Of a DNA stretch of 64,000 bases, positions 49,264 through 57,182 are shown piece after piece. The position numbers and the translations under genes were made by a program. Location: contig NZ_BMSK01000023.1 in assembly GCF_014649115.1 (NCBI RefSeq), positions 1 through 64,000 of the forward strand. Reading direction: 5' to 3'. Within the stretch, counting starts at the first letter, position 1. Every line of letters begins with the position of its first letter. The notes beneath the pieces are model-generated. The model was not told the origin of the DNA and ran no database searches. It saw only the letters and a program-made list of their open reading frames with translations. The DNA comes from Streptomyces eurythermus. Lineage in GTDB: Bacteria > Actinomycetota > Actinomycetes > Streptomycetales > Streptomycetaceae.

Positions 49264-50271
49264 TCACACCTTGTTGGCAACGCGTGCACGGACCGGCTCC
49301 GGCAGCGCCTGGCAGCGGAACTCCTTCGGACAGACTCCGTAGGCGGCGCGGAAGGCCCGGGTGAAGTCCGAGGCCCGGGGCAGCCCCCAGCGTGCCGCGA
49401 TGGTGTGGATCGGGGTGCCCCGCAGCAGGGGATCGGCCAGGTCCCGGCGCGCGCCTTCGAGCCGCCGCCGGCGGATCCACGCCGCGACCGATTCCCCCTG
49501 CGACCACTGCCGGAAGACGCGGTGCAGATAGCTGAGCGAGATGTGGTGGGCGGCGGCGATCACCGGCGGTGACAGCTCCGGGTCGTGCAGGTTCTGCTTG
49601 ATGAACGCCAGAACGCGTTCCGCCATGACCCGGTGCCGGGCCTCCGGCGCCAGCGCGGCCTCCGCCTCCGCCAGCTGGGCCAGCCACGCCGACAGCAGGT
49701 CCAGGACGACCGCCCCCAGGCGCGGCGCGTCGGCGGGCCGCAGCGTGTCCGCCTGGCGCTCCAGACCGGCCAGCATCTGCGTCAGCAGCGCCCCCATGCC
49801 GTCCTGCACCGGCAGTCCCCGCCCCAGCAACTCCCTTACCCGGTCCGGGGGCAGGGGCAGCAGCGCCTTCGGGAAGTCCACGCCGATCCCCCTGGCGAGG
49901 CGGCCCCCGTCGTCCGCCATCCGCAGGTCGTACGGCCGTGAGCTGTCGACCACGTGCAGGTCCCCCGGGCGCAGCGCGCCGCTCCGCCCGGCGTGGTCCA
50001 GGGTCGCGTTCCCGTCGAGCAGCAGCGTCAGGTGGTAACGCTCGGGGTCCGCCCCACGCACCGTCCGCGTCCCGCGCCAGTAGCGCGCCGGGGCGCACGC
50101 CAACGGCAGTACGGTCACCGGCCCCAACTCCATCAGCCGGCACTCGGCCCGGTAGTCCCGGGCATACACGCTGTCGACCTCGCTGGCACGGCTGCGGTCG
50201 AGCAGCGCGCGCCAGTGGTCGAATCTGTCCTCCGCGGGCATGTCCTCGCTGCGGAACGTCGTCCCGATCAT
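49264..50271 (-). CDS. AraC-family transcriptional regulator
   Basis: 335 aa. The N-terminal 190 residues have the AraC-binding-like fold of the NphR/OruR type (DRFDHWRALLDR at the start). Two helix-turn-helices lie in the last 105 residues: PPVIAAAHHISLSYLHRVFRQ and IHTIAARWGLPRASDFTRAFRAAYG with PKEFR. DNA-binding activator of unknown target, perhaps a catabolic gene. It is transcribed toward the anchored-protein gene across a 130-bp gap with no obvious operator. Target not identifiable here. Confidence 0.9.
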   Translation of the reverse strand: MIGTTFRSEDMPAEDRFDHWRALLDRSRASEVDSVYARDYRAECRLMELGPVTVLPLACAPARYWRGTRTVRGADPERYHLTLLLDGNATLDHAGRSGALRPGDLHVVDSSRPYDLRMADDGGRLARGIGVDFPKALLPLPPDRVRELLGRGLPVQDGMGALLTQMLAGLERQADTLRPADAPRLGAVVLDLLSAWLAQLAEAEAALAPEARHRVMAERVLAFIKQNLHDPELSPPVIAAAHHISLSYLHRVFRQWSQGESVAAWIRRRRLEGARRDLADPLLRGTPIHTIAARWGLPRASDFTRAFRAAYGVCPKEFRCQALPEPVRARVANKV

Positions 50272-50375
50272 TCGCCTCGCCTTAAACAGGGTGACTGACC
50301 TGCAAAGACGAGACCACTCAGACCGACGTCAGGTTGTAGCGCCGAGGAGGAAGGCCGGCCAGGCCGGGCTGTCGC

Positions 50376-51257
50376 TCAGCGCACGGCGGCGACCGTGTCC
50401 GCGAAGGCGCGGGCCGGCGGGCTGAGCGCGTCCCAGCGGCGTACGGCCCAGCCGACGGGGAGGGGGCGCAGGCCGGGCAGGGGGATCAGCCGGAGGGGGC
50501 CGTCGCCGGGGACGGGCAGGCCGGGGACGGCGGGGACGACCGCCCTGCCCACGCCGAGTTCCGCGAGGAGCAGGGCGGTGTCCCAGTCGGCCACGCTCGG
50601 CTCGTAGACGAACCGGACTCCCCTTTCCGCGCAGGCCGCTTCGAGGTGGGCGGCGGACGTGGAGTTCGGCGGGAGGCGGATGAGGCGGGTGTCGGTGAGT
50701 TCGGCAGGGTCGAGGCGGGGGCGGCCGGACAAGGGGTCGTCGGCCGGTACAGCGAGGAGCCAGGGCAGCTCCACGACGGTCCGCTGCTCGATCCCGCGGA
50801 CCGGGGGGCCGATGGTGATCCACGCCAGGTCGAGGGTGCCGTCGGCCAGGGCGTCGAAGCTGCCCCGGCCCGAACTGACCGTGCGGAACTCCAGGTTGAC
50901 CTCGGGGTGGCTGCGGCGGAAGGTGACGACCGCCTCGGACATGAAGTGCCGTACGGTCGTGGCGCCCGTGGCGACCCGGACGTGCCCGCTGTGGCCGTCG
51001 AGGAGGTCGCGGAGCTGTCGTACGGCCAGGTCGAGGCCGTTGATGCCCTCGGCCGCCGCCGTCTCCAGTATCCGGCCGGCCTGCGTCGGGACGACTCCGC
51101 GCGGGCGGCGCTCCAGCAGGGCGACGCCGGTCTCCCGCTCCAGCCGCTTCACGTGCTGGCTGACGGCGGACTGGGTGCAGCCGAGGTCCCGGGCGACCGA
51201 ACTGAGGCTGCCCGCGCGGCACACGGCCACGAACACACGGAGGTCGTCCAGAGTCAT
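50376..51257 (-). CDS. LysR-family transcriptional regulator
   Basis: 293 aa from ATG 51257; the codon 9 bases earlier is TTG and overlaps the palindrome below. HTH at 2-60 (LDDLRVFVAVCRAGSLSSVA, QSAVSQHVKRLERETG), then the two-lobe effector domain (GHVRVATGATTVRHFM). Typical length. Target and effector unknown; no metabolic gene is divergent from it. A palindrome directly upstream suggests autoregulation and a very short leader. Confidence 0.92.
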   Translation of the reverse strand: MTLDDLRVFVAVCRAGSLSSVARDLGCTQSAVSQHVKRLERETGVALLERRPRGVVPTQAGRILETAAAEGINGLDLAVRQLRDLLDGHSGHVRVATGATTVRHFMSEAVVTFRRSHPEVNLEFRTVSSGRGSFDALADGTLDLAWITIGPPVRGIEQRTVVELPWLLAVPADDPLSGRPRLDPAELTDTRLIRLPPNSTSAAHLEAACAERGVRFVYEPSVADWDTALLLAELGVGRAVVPAVPGLPVPGDGPLRLIPLPGLRPLPVGWAVRRWDALSPPARAFADTVAAVR

Positions 51258-51261
51258 GAGA

Positions 51262-51279
51262 CCCAAGTTAGCGCTTGGG
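51262..51279. promoter_or_regulatory. Putative LysR self-operator
   Basis: CCCAAG-TTAGCG-CTTGGG, 6-bp arms, 5 bases before the LysR start. Its arms fit the partly symmetric shape of LysR sites. Confidence 0.4.
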
Positions 51280-51431
51280 GATCGGAAGAAAACCCCAGGA
51301 TTGACTGGGTGTTGGCGTCGTACGAGGATCGTGTGCGGGCCGCGACCGACCCAGGCGGCAACCCGCTCCCCGCCCCGCCGAGTCCGGACGACGCGGGATG
51401 CGCGGGGAGCGGGTGCCGACCGAGCGGTCAG

Positions 51432-51779
51432 TCAGCCCTGGCCCAGCAGTGCGAGCAGGCGCCCCACCGCGTTCGCGACGGGCTCGCCGACCGCGCCGAC
51501 GGTGGCGGCGATCTGGGCGATGGACGCCAGGACCAGGCCGCGCTCGCGCAGGGCGGCCCGGTCGGGGGTCAGCGCGGGCAGGGCCTCCGCCACGGTCCGG
51601 TCCTGCTCCGGGGTGAGGTGGCGGCGCAGCTCCGCGAGGCCGCGGGTCAGTTCCGCGACGGCGGCGCGGAGTTCGGGATCTCCGGCCGGAGCGCCGACCG
51701 TGCCGTAGTTGAAGCCGACGTTGCCCTGTCCGCCGTTGATGTTGGCGACCTGCCCGTAGTAGTTCGTCGTGTCGCTCAC
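51432..51779 (-). CDS. Small DUF5955-like protein with N-terminal Asn/Gly motif
   Basis: 115 aa from GTG 51779, which overlaps the previous stop by 4 bp. Residues 5-23 (TNYYGQVANINGGQGNVGF) share 14 of 19 positions with the C-terminus of its neighbour. The remainder is helical: an amphipathic pair (ELRAAVAELTRGLAELRRHL) and a hydrophobic C-terminal helix (LVLASIAQIAATVGAVGEPV, then AVGRLLALLG). No signal peptide. I recall similar small proteins as DUF5955 but cannot confirm. The helical part could be membrane-active. Co-transcribed with the DUF6232 gene. Proposed role: partner in an amyloid-type signalling pair; unproven. Confidence 0.7.
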   Translation of the reverse strand: MSDTTNYYGQVANINGGQGNVGFNYGTVGAPAGDPELRAAVAELTRGLAELRRHLTPEQDRTVAEALPALTPDRAALRERGLVLASIAQIAATVGAVGEPVANAVGRLLALLGQG

Positions 51780-52396
51780 AGCTTGAACCCCGTGTTCCCG
51801 TGGCCGCCGTTGAGGTTGGCGACCGGCCCGTAGTTGTTGGTGTTGTACTGGTGGACGACCGCGGTGAACTCGGCCTCCGGGTGGTCGATCGCGTACGCGA
51901 TACGGTCCGCGATCTGTCGCAGCTCCTCCAGGCTCGGCAGGGTCACCACCAGCGCCGAGCCGCTGGCCACCTGGACGGACAGCACCGGCTTCGGCGGCGC
52001 GAACAGGTCCTTGACGGGGACGATCAGCGCCGCGACGCACAGGACGACCAAGAGCGCGGGGTTGTCGGCGCCCCCGCCGCCCCCGTTGTCCATGGCGTTG
52101 AGCGCGACGTACGCCAGGTAGACCAGGAGGGCGCCGAACAGCCACTTCAGGCAGCGGATGAGCGCGGCGAGCCGGCTGGGCCGGTAGAGGTAGGCGTCGA
52201 CCATCGTGATGTTGTGCAGAGGGAAGGCCGCCGACCCGGCCCACAGCATGCGGCGGCTGACCCGGAGGACTAGGGCGCCTTCCGTCCGCCCGGAGGGCGG
52301 CTCGGCAGGCGGAGGCGGTGGCGCGGACGGCGGGGCGGGCGGCGGCCCGAGCGGGCGTCCGGGCGGCGGCGCGCCGATGCCGTTCGTGTCGTTCAT
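51776..52396 (-). CDS. DUF6232-family membrane protein with C-terminal Asn/Gly motif
   Basis: 206 aa. Residues 8-36 are a Pro-rich disordered tail. 41-75 is a small domain (LVLRVSRRMLWAGSAAFPLHN), followed by two membrane helices (about 84-101 and 113-129) with a Gly-rich loop between, then a cytoplasmic domain (SVQVASGSALVVTLPS, LEELRQIADRIAYAI). Residues 186-204 end the protein with TNNYGPVANLNGGHGNTGF. DUF6232 proteins are common in Streptomyces, with no known role. Stop and next start overlap by 4 bp. Its two-helix membrane part with a C-terminal motif resembles the effector side of known amyloid-signalling pairs. Confidence 0.8.
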   Translation of the reverse strand: MNDTNGIGAPPPGRPLGPPPAPPSAPPPPPAEPPSGRTEGALVLRVSRRMLWAGSAAFPLHNITMVDAYLYRPSRLAALIRCLKWLFGALLVYLAYVALNAMDNGGGGGADNPALLVVLCVAALIVPVKDLFAPPKPVLSVQVASGSALVVTLPSLEELRQIADRIAYAIDHPEAEFTAVVHQYNTNNYGPVANLNGGHGNTGFKL

Positions 52397-52458
52397 GTAC
52401 TCCCCCGATGTGTCTGCGTTCCGGCAGCGTACGACCTGTTCCAGGCGCTCGTACAGCG

Positions 52459-54405
52459 CTATTCCGCGCGCCCGTACAGGCTTTCCACCTGCGCCGCGAA
52501 GTCCTCCAGGACGCGGTCCCGGCGGAGTTTCATGGACGGGGTCAGGTGGCCGGCCGCCTCGGTGAAGTCGGTCGGCAGGACGACGAAGCGGCGGATGGAC
52601 TCGGGGCGGGAGACCAGCTTGTTCGCCTCGTCCACCGCGCGCTGGAGAACGGCCGTCAACTCCTCGTCACCGATCAGGAGTTCCGCCGGAACCGGGTGCT
52701 TGCCGAGCATCTGGCGCCAGTGGGTGATGCCGTCGGCGTCGAGGGTGATGAGCGCGCCGACGTAGGGGCGGCCGTCGCCCACCAGCATGACCTGGGAGAT
52801 CAGCGGGTGCTGGCGCAGCCAGTTCTCCAGCGGGGCCGGGGCCACCGACTTGCCGCCCGCCGTGATCAGCAGTTCCTTCTTGCGGCCGGTGATGGTCAGG
52901 TACCCCTCGTCGTCCAGCGTGCCGAGGTCCCCGGTCGGCAGCCAGCCATCGCGGGTCGCGGGGACCACCCCGCCCGCCTGGGCGTCCCAGTAGCCGCGCA
53001 GCACGTGCTCGCCGGCGACGAGGATCTCGCCGTCCGCCGCGATCCGCACCCGGGTCCCGGGCAACGGCCAGCCCACCGTGCCCAGCCGGGGCTTGAGCGG
53101 CGGGGTGACCGTGGTCGCGCCGGTGGTCTCGGTCAGGCCGTAGCCCTCGAAGATCTCGATGCCCGCGCCCGCGTAGAACGCGGCGAGGCGCCGGCCGAGC
53201 GGGGAGCCGCCGCAGATCGCGTACCGGACGCGGCCGCCCAGGGCGGTGCGGATGCGGCGGTAGACCAGCGGGTCGTAGAAGGCGCGCTGGGTCTTCAGGG
53301 CGCGGCTCGGGCCGGTGCCGGTGCCGGTCTGGCGGGCCTCCAGCGCCTCGCCGTAGCGCCGGGCCACGGCCGCCGCCCGGTCGAACACCGCCGTGCGGCC
53401 GCCCGCCTCCGCGCCGGCCCGCGCGGAGTTGTACACCTTCTCCAGCATGTAGGGGATCGTCAGCAGCGCGGTGGGCCGGAAGGCGGCGAGGTCCGGGAGC
53501 AGGTCGTCCGGGGCCAGGCTGGGCGCGTGGCCGAGGCGGACCCGGGCGCGGACGCAGGCGATGGCGACCATCCGGCCGAAGACATGGGACATGGGCAGGA
53601 AGAGCAGCACCGACGGATCGTGGTCGTGCGCCTTGAACACCGGGTGGAGGAGTTCGACGGCGTTGTCGACCTCGGCGAAGAAGTTGCCGTGCGTCAGGGC
53701 GCAGCCCTTGGGGCGGCCGGTGGTCCCGGAGGTGTAGATCAGGGTGGCGAGCGTGTCGGGGACGAGCATGCCCCGGCGTACGCCCACCTCCCCGTCCGGC
53801 ACCGCCGCGCCCGCGTCGGCGAGCCGGGCCACGTGCTCCTTCTCCATCACCCACACATGGCGCAGGTCGGGCAGGTGCGGGAGTTCGGGGCCGATCGCGG
53901 CGGCCTGGGCGGCGGTCTCCGTGATCAGGGCGACCGCGCCGGAGTCGTGCAGGATCCAGCGGGTCTGGTAGGCGGACGAGGTCGGGTACACCGGCACGGT
54001 GACCAGCCCGGCCGCCCACGCGGCGAAGTCCAGCAGGGTCCACTCGTAGGTCGTACGGGCCATGATCGCGATCCGGTCGCCGGGCATCAGGCCCTCGGCG
54101 ATCAGTCCCTTCGCCACCGCCTGCACCTCGGCGGCGAACCGCGCGGCGGTCAGGTCCGTCCAGCGGCCGCCGGGCAGCTTGCGGCCGATCACGACCGCGT
54201 CGGGGGCCGCCTCCGCGTTGTCGTACGGCAGGTCGGCGAGGGAGCCGTGGGTGACCGGGGGCGCGAACGGCGGCACCGACACCTCCCGTACCGCGCCGTC
54301 AAGCCGCCGGATGTCGGGCTGGACGAGGACCGGCCGGCCGTCGTAGTCGACGGCGGAGACGGGGGCTCCGGAGGAGGCGGGGGCGTTCGGGTACGACGTG
54401 GACAC
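52459..54405 (-). CDS. Long-chain fatty-acid-CoA ligase (FadD15-type AMP-binding)
   Basis: 648 aa, GTG start after GGAGGAGCCGCCC. AMP-binding signature YTSGTTGRPKGCALTHGNF, then EGYGLTETTGATT (motif 2) and GWLPTGDLGTLDDEGYLTITGRKKE (split: GWLPTGDLG, LTITGRKKE). The C-terminal catalytic Lys region PAPLENWLR is included. It activates fatty acids to acyl-CoA with ATP. Resembles FadD15-like proteins of actinobacteria; substrates may be long-chain acids. The neighbouring divergent gene is MaoC-like, so fatty-acid turnover is a shared theme. No beta-oxidation gene beside it. Confidence 0.93.
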   Translation of the reverse strand: MSTSYPNAPASSGAPVSAVDYDGRPVLVQPDIRRLDGAVREVSVPPFAPPVTHGSLADLPYDNAEAAPDAVVIGRKLPGGRWTDLTAARFAAEVQAVAKGLIAEGLMPGDRIAIMARTTYEWTLLDFAAWAAGLVTVPVYPTSSAYQTRWILHDSGAVALITETAAQAAAIGPELPHLPDLRHVWVMEKEHVARLADAGAAVPDGEVGVRRGMLVPDTLATLIYTSGTTGRPKGCALTHGNFFAEVDNAVELLHPVFKAHDHDPSVLLFLPMSHVFGRMVAIACVRARVRLGHAPSLAPDDLLPDLAAFRPTALLTIPYMLEKVYNSARAGAEAGGRTAVFDRAAAVARRYGEALEARQTGTGTGPSRALKTQRAFYDPLVYRRIRTALGGRVRYAICGGSPLGRRLAAFYAGAGIEIFEGYGLTETTGATTVTPPLKPRLGTVGWPLPGTRVRIAADGEILVAGEHVLRGYWDAQAGGVVPATRDGWLPTGDLGTLDDEGYLTITGRKKELLITAGGKSVAPAPLENWLRQHPLISQVMLVGDGRPYVGALITLDADGITHWRQMLGKHPVPAELLIGDEELTAVLQRAVDEANKLVSRPESIRRFVVLPTDFTEAAGHLTPSMKLRRDRVLEDFAAQVESLYGRAE

Positions 54406-54572
54406 GGGCGGCTCCTCCTGCGTGCGTGCACCGGCGGCGGGCCCCGGTGCGGGCGGGGTTACCGCTGGTCAGGCCTGGTGATCGTACGGCTCCTCTGTGA
54501 GGGGGTTGTGCGGGTTCCGGGAGGGTACGGGGCCGGGGATGTGCAGCCTCGGGGGGTGTCCGCCCGCCCGGC

Positions 54573-54591
54573 TTACCTCCGGTAACGTTAC
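54573..54591. promoter_or_regulatory. Putative TetR-type operator before the MaoC gene
   Basis: TTACC-TCC-GGTAA (54573-54585) and GTAACGTTAC (54582-54591) overlap, giving two interlocked palindromes 43-60 bases before the MaoC start. Such TTACn(3)GTAA sites are common for TetR fatty-acid regulators; the TetR encoded nearby is the best candidate. Confidence 0.5.
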
Positions 54592-54633
54592 TTCAGAGTA
54601 GGCAATCCGGAGAGACCGCTGGGGCGTGACCCG

Positions 54634-55470
54634 ATGCACACCGTGACCCTCGCCGCGCCGCCCGCGCTCGGCCCCCTGCTGGCCCGGGGCGCCCTGCGCT
54701 CCCCCTTCAGACGCCCGTCCCCCGGCGCACCCGTCCCCCGCACCCGGCTGGTACTGCCCGGCGTACGCGTCGACCTCGCGCGCCTGGCCGCCTACGAGCG
54801 GGTCTGCGGCTTCCCCACCGGCGAGTCCGCCCTCCCCCTCACCTACCCACACATCCTCGGTTTCCCGCTGGCCATGCGACTGATGAGCGGCCGGGACTTC
54901 CCGCTGCCGCTGCTGGGGCTGGTCCACACGTCCGTCGAGATCGAGCGGAGTGCCGCACTGCCGGCCGACGGGGAGTACGAGCTGTCCGTGTGGGTGGAGG
55001 AGCTGGCGGCGCGCAGGGGCGGGACGGAAGCGGTGGTGGCGACGGCCGTACGGTCACGGGGCGAGCTGGTGTGGTCGTCCCGCAGCGGATACCTGGCCCG
55101 GGCCGGGGGGACCGAACGCCGTGGCCCGGCGGCCGGCACGGAGCGGCTGCCCGCCCTCGCCGAGTGGCGGCTCGGCGCGGACGTGGGACGGCGGTACGGG
55201 GCCGTGTCCGGGGACCGCAACCCCATCCATCTCCACCCGCTCACCGCCCGCCTCTTCGGCTTCCCCCGGCCCATCGCCCACGGCATGTGGACCCTCGCCC
55301 GCTGCCTCGCCGCCCACGGCACCCCGGACGCGACCGTCGTACGGGCCCGGTTCCGCGCGCCCGTGCCGCTGCCCGGGACGGTGGGGTACGGGGCGGACGG
55401 CGCGGGGCGGTTCGAACTGCGGGGCGCGGGCGGGAGGTTGTGCCTGGAGGGGACGGTCAGGGGGAGCTGA
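54634..55470 (+). CDS. MaoC-like acyl dehydratase
   Basis: 278 aa, ATG start; CCGGAGAGACC lies 20 nt upstream. The C-terminal half holds the hydratase-2 motif: YGAVSGDRNPIHLHPLTARLFGF with the Asp-His pair, then PRPIAHGMWTLARC. The N-terminal half is a second, degenerate hot-dog fold (LVHTSVEIERSAAL). This double hot-dog layout occurs in enoyl-CoA hydratases and (R)-specific dehydratases of lipid metabolism. It acts on acyl-CoA or ACP-bound enoyl groups. Convergent with the TetR gene, overlapping it by 14 bp. Possible partner of the FadD. Confidence 0.86.
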   Translation: MHTVTLAAPPALGPLLARGALRSPFRRPSPGAPVPRTRLVLPGVRVDLARLAAYERVCGFPTGESALPLTYPHILGFPLAMRLMSGRDFPLPLLGLVHTSVEIERSAALPADGEYELSVWVEELAARRGGTEAVVATAVRSRGELVWSSRSGYLARAGGTERRGPAAGTERLPALAEWRLGADVGRRYGAVSGDRNPIHLHPLTARLFGFPRPIAHGMWTLARCLAAHGTPDATVVRARFRAPVPLPGTVGYGADGAGRFELRGAGGRLCLEGTVRGS

Positions 55471-56143
55471 GGGGCGCCGGCGGCCGGTCGCCGTGATCCC
55501 GCTCCGGCGGCGGGCTCCAGACCTTGCCCCCCATCAGGCTGCCCAGGCCCGACCAGGCGAAGTTCATCAGGGTGGACGCGGCCTGGTGGGCCGACACCCC
55601 GGGCGTGCTGTTGGCCCACGCGGCGAGCGACTCCGCCGCGCCGACCAGCGCCTCGGCGAGCCCGGCCACCTCGCGCTCCGGCAGGCCGGGATCCCGGTGC
55701 GCCTCCCTCGCCGCCACCGCCACCAGCCGCGTCACGAACGCGACGATCTCCGCGCGCATCGCCGCCGCCTCGGACACGAACGGCTCACCGTGCCTGCGGG
55801 CCTGGAGATACAGCACCGACCAGCCGTCCGGATGCTCGGCGGTGTGCGCGAAGAACGCCCGCAGGCCCTCCCACAACTGCTGCTCGACGGGCAGGTCCTG
55901 GCGGACCCCGGCGCGCACGGCCGCCGTGAGCGCGGCGGCCTCGCGGCGGATGCAGGCGGTGAAGAGGTCTTCCTTCGAGTTCAGGTACAGATAGACCAAC
56001 GGCTTGGACACGCCCGCGAGTTCGGCGATCTCGTCCATCGACGCGGCCGTGTACCCGCGCTGCCCGAAGATCCGCACGGCGGCGTCGAGCATCTGCCGCT
56101 CGCGCACCGCCCGCGGCATCCGCTTGGTCTTCACGGCACCCAT
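55457..56143 (-). CDS. TetR-family transcriptional regulator
   Basis: 228 aa, ATG start. HTH within residues 14-60: MLDAAVRIFGQRGYTAASMDEIAELAGVSKPLVYLYLNSKEDLF (key: GYTAASMDEIA, VSKPLVYLYL). The ligand domain follows, with ADQ region SVLYLQARRHGEPF. Genes next to it (MaoC, FadD) suggest a lipid-metabolism repressor. The interlocked palindrome before the MaoC gene is a candidate target. The C-terminus is Pro-rich and overlaps the MaoC gene end. Confidence 0.92.
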   Translation of the reverse strand: MGAVKTKRMPRAVRERQMLDAAVRIFGQRGYTAASMDEIAELAGVSKPLVYLYLNSKEDLFTACIRREAAALTAAVRAGVRQDLPVEQQLWEGLRAFFAHTAEHPDGWSVLYLQARRHGEPFVSEAAAMRAEIVAFVTRLVAVAAREAHRDPGLPEREVAGLAEALVGAAESLAAWANSTPGVSAHQAASTLMNFAWSGLGSLMGGKVWSPPPERDHGDRPPAPLSSP

Positions 56144-56159
56144 GGGGCAAGACTAGTTC

Positions 56160-56180
56160 GGCCGGGTGCCGTACCCGGCC
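56160..56180 (-). terminator. Hairpin after the DUF4229 gene
   Basis: GGCCGGGT and ACCCGGCC, 8-bp arms around 5 bases, 44 bases after the DUF4229 stop. Could also be part of the TetR promoter region (17 bases upstream of its start). Confidence 0.45.
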
Positions 56181-56223
56181 GGGCACGCGTCGGCCGGGAA
56201 CGGCCCGCAGACCCGGGCACGCG

Positions 56224-56532
56224 CTAGCTGGACGCGGTGGCCCCGTCCTGCGCCCGCGCGACGTCGTCGGCGAGGTCCTCCTGGCTGCGGCTGGCCTCCA
56301 GGTTGGCCTTCATCCGGTCGACCTTCTTCACGATCCGCGCCGAGGCCCGGTCCCGCTCCTTGCGCAGCACCACCCAGCTGATCGGTGCCGACAGGACCAG
56401 GGAGAGCAGCAGCACCCACAGGAAGTTGGAGTCACCGAAGCCGCGCGGGAAGATGCCCGAGTAGACGGCTCCCCAGACGATCACGAGGCAGCCCGCGAAG
56501 ATACCGAGGCGCATCAGCGTGTAGCGGAGCAT
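56224..56532 (-). CDS. DUF4229-family small membrane protein
   Basis: 102 aa from ATG 56532; the open frame begins at a TTG eight codons earlier. Two membrane helices (RLGIFAGCLVIVWGAVYSG and NFLWVLLLSLVLSAPISWVV) and a charged cytoplasmic tail (KERDRASARIVKKVDRMKAN) with an acidic end. Common and conserved in Streptomyces next to mqn genes, function unknown. It may share a promoter region with no other gene; nothing else is visible upstream for 85 bp. Confidence 0.85.
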   Translation of the reverse strand: MLRYTLMRLGIFAGCLVIVWGAVYSGIFPRGFGDSNFLWVLLLSLVLSAPISWVVLRKERDRASARIVKKVDRMKANLEASRSQEDLADDVARAQDGATASS

Positions 56533-56641
56533 CTCAATCCACTCGTCCGATTCCAAATAGGGTCATCGCCCAGTGAAGCACGACCCGGCGGCGATCATGC
56601 AAGGGGGTCGCGCAAGGGGGGTACGGGCGCCGGGCCCGGGG

Positions 56642-57166
56642 TCAGCGCAGCGGCAGCAGCATGACGATCTCGTCGCGGTCGTCACCGGGCCCGACCCGGA
56701 TGGCGTCCGGGACCCGGCCGACCTCCTTGTAGCCGCAGGAGGCGTAGAACCGCTCCAGGCCGTGCCCGCCCCGGCAGGTCAGCCGGATCCCCTCGATGCC
56801 CCCGAGGCCGCGGGCGGCCTCCTCGGCGGCGGTCAGCAGGTCACGGCCGTAGCCCCGGCCCTGGTGACGGGGGTGGACCATCACCGTGTACAGCCACAGC
56901 CAGTGCGTCATCAGCCGGTGGGTGTTGCGGGCGAGGAAGGCGGTCGCGGCCACCCGGCCGGCCTCGTCGTGGCCGACGAGCAGCCGGGTGCGGCCCTCGG
57001 CCATCGCCACGAAGTGGCGCACCAGCTCGGGCCGTATCTCGTCGGGGGTCACCGGGGGTACGAAGCCGACGGAACCGCCCGCGTTCGAGACGTCCGTCCA
57101 CAGGTCGAGGATGCCGTCGCGGAGGGCGGGGGTGATCGCTGGGTCCAAGGTGAAGGTAAGAGGCAC
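56642..57166 (-). CDS. GNAT-family N-acetyltransferase
   Basis: 174 aa, GTG start. Motif A is VMVHPRHQGRGYGRDLLTAAEE, with the acetyl-CoA pyrophosphate loop QGRGYG. C-terminal RFYASCGYKEVGRV is the typical motif B. It starts about 16 bp after the UdgX stop, so the two may be co-transcribed. Acetyl acceptor unknown; many such enzymes act on amines or antibiotics. Confidence 0.9.
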   Translation of the reverse strand: MPLTFTLDPAITPALRDGILDLWTDVSNAGGSVGFVPPVTPDEIRPELVRHFVAMAEGRTRLLVGHDEAGRVAATAFLARNTHRLMTHWLWLYTVMVHPRHQGRGYGRDLLTAAEEAARGLGGIEGIRLTCRGGHGLERFYASCGYKEVGRVPDAIRVGPGDDRDEIVMLLPLR

Positions 57167-57182
57167 CAGCGGAGTGTATCTA

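Noticed and set aside
54469..54927. 152-codon minus-strand frame between FadD and MaoC genes
   Set aside because: It covers the likely operator and the MaoC start and shows no recognisable protein features.
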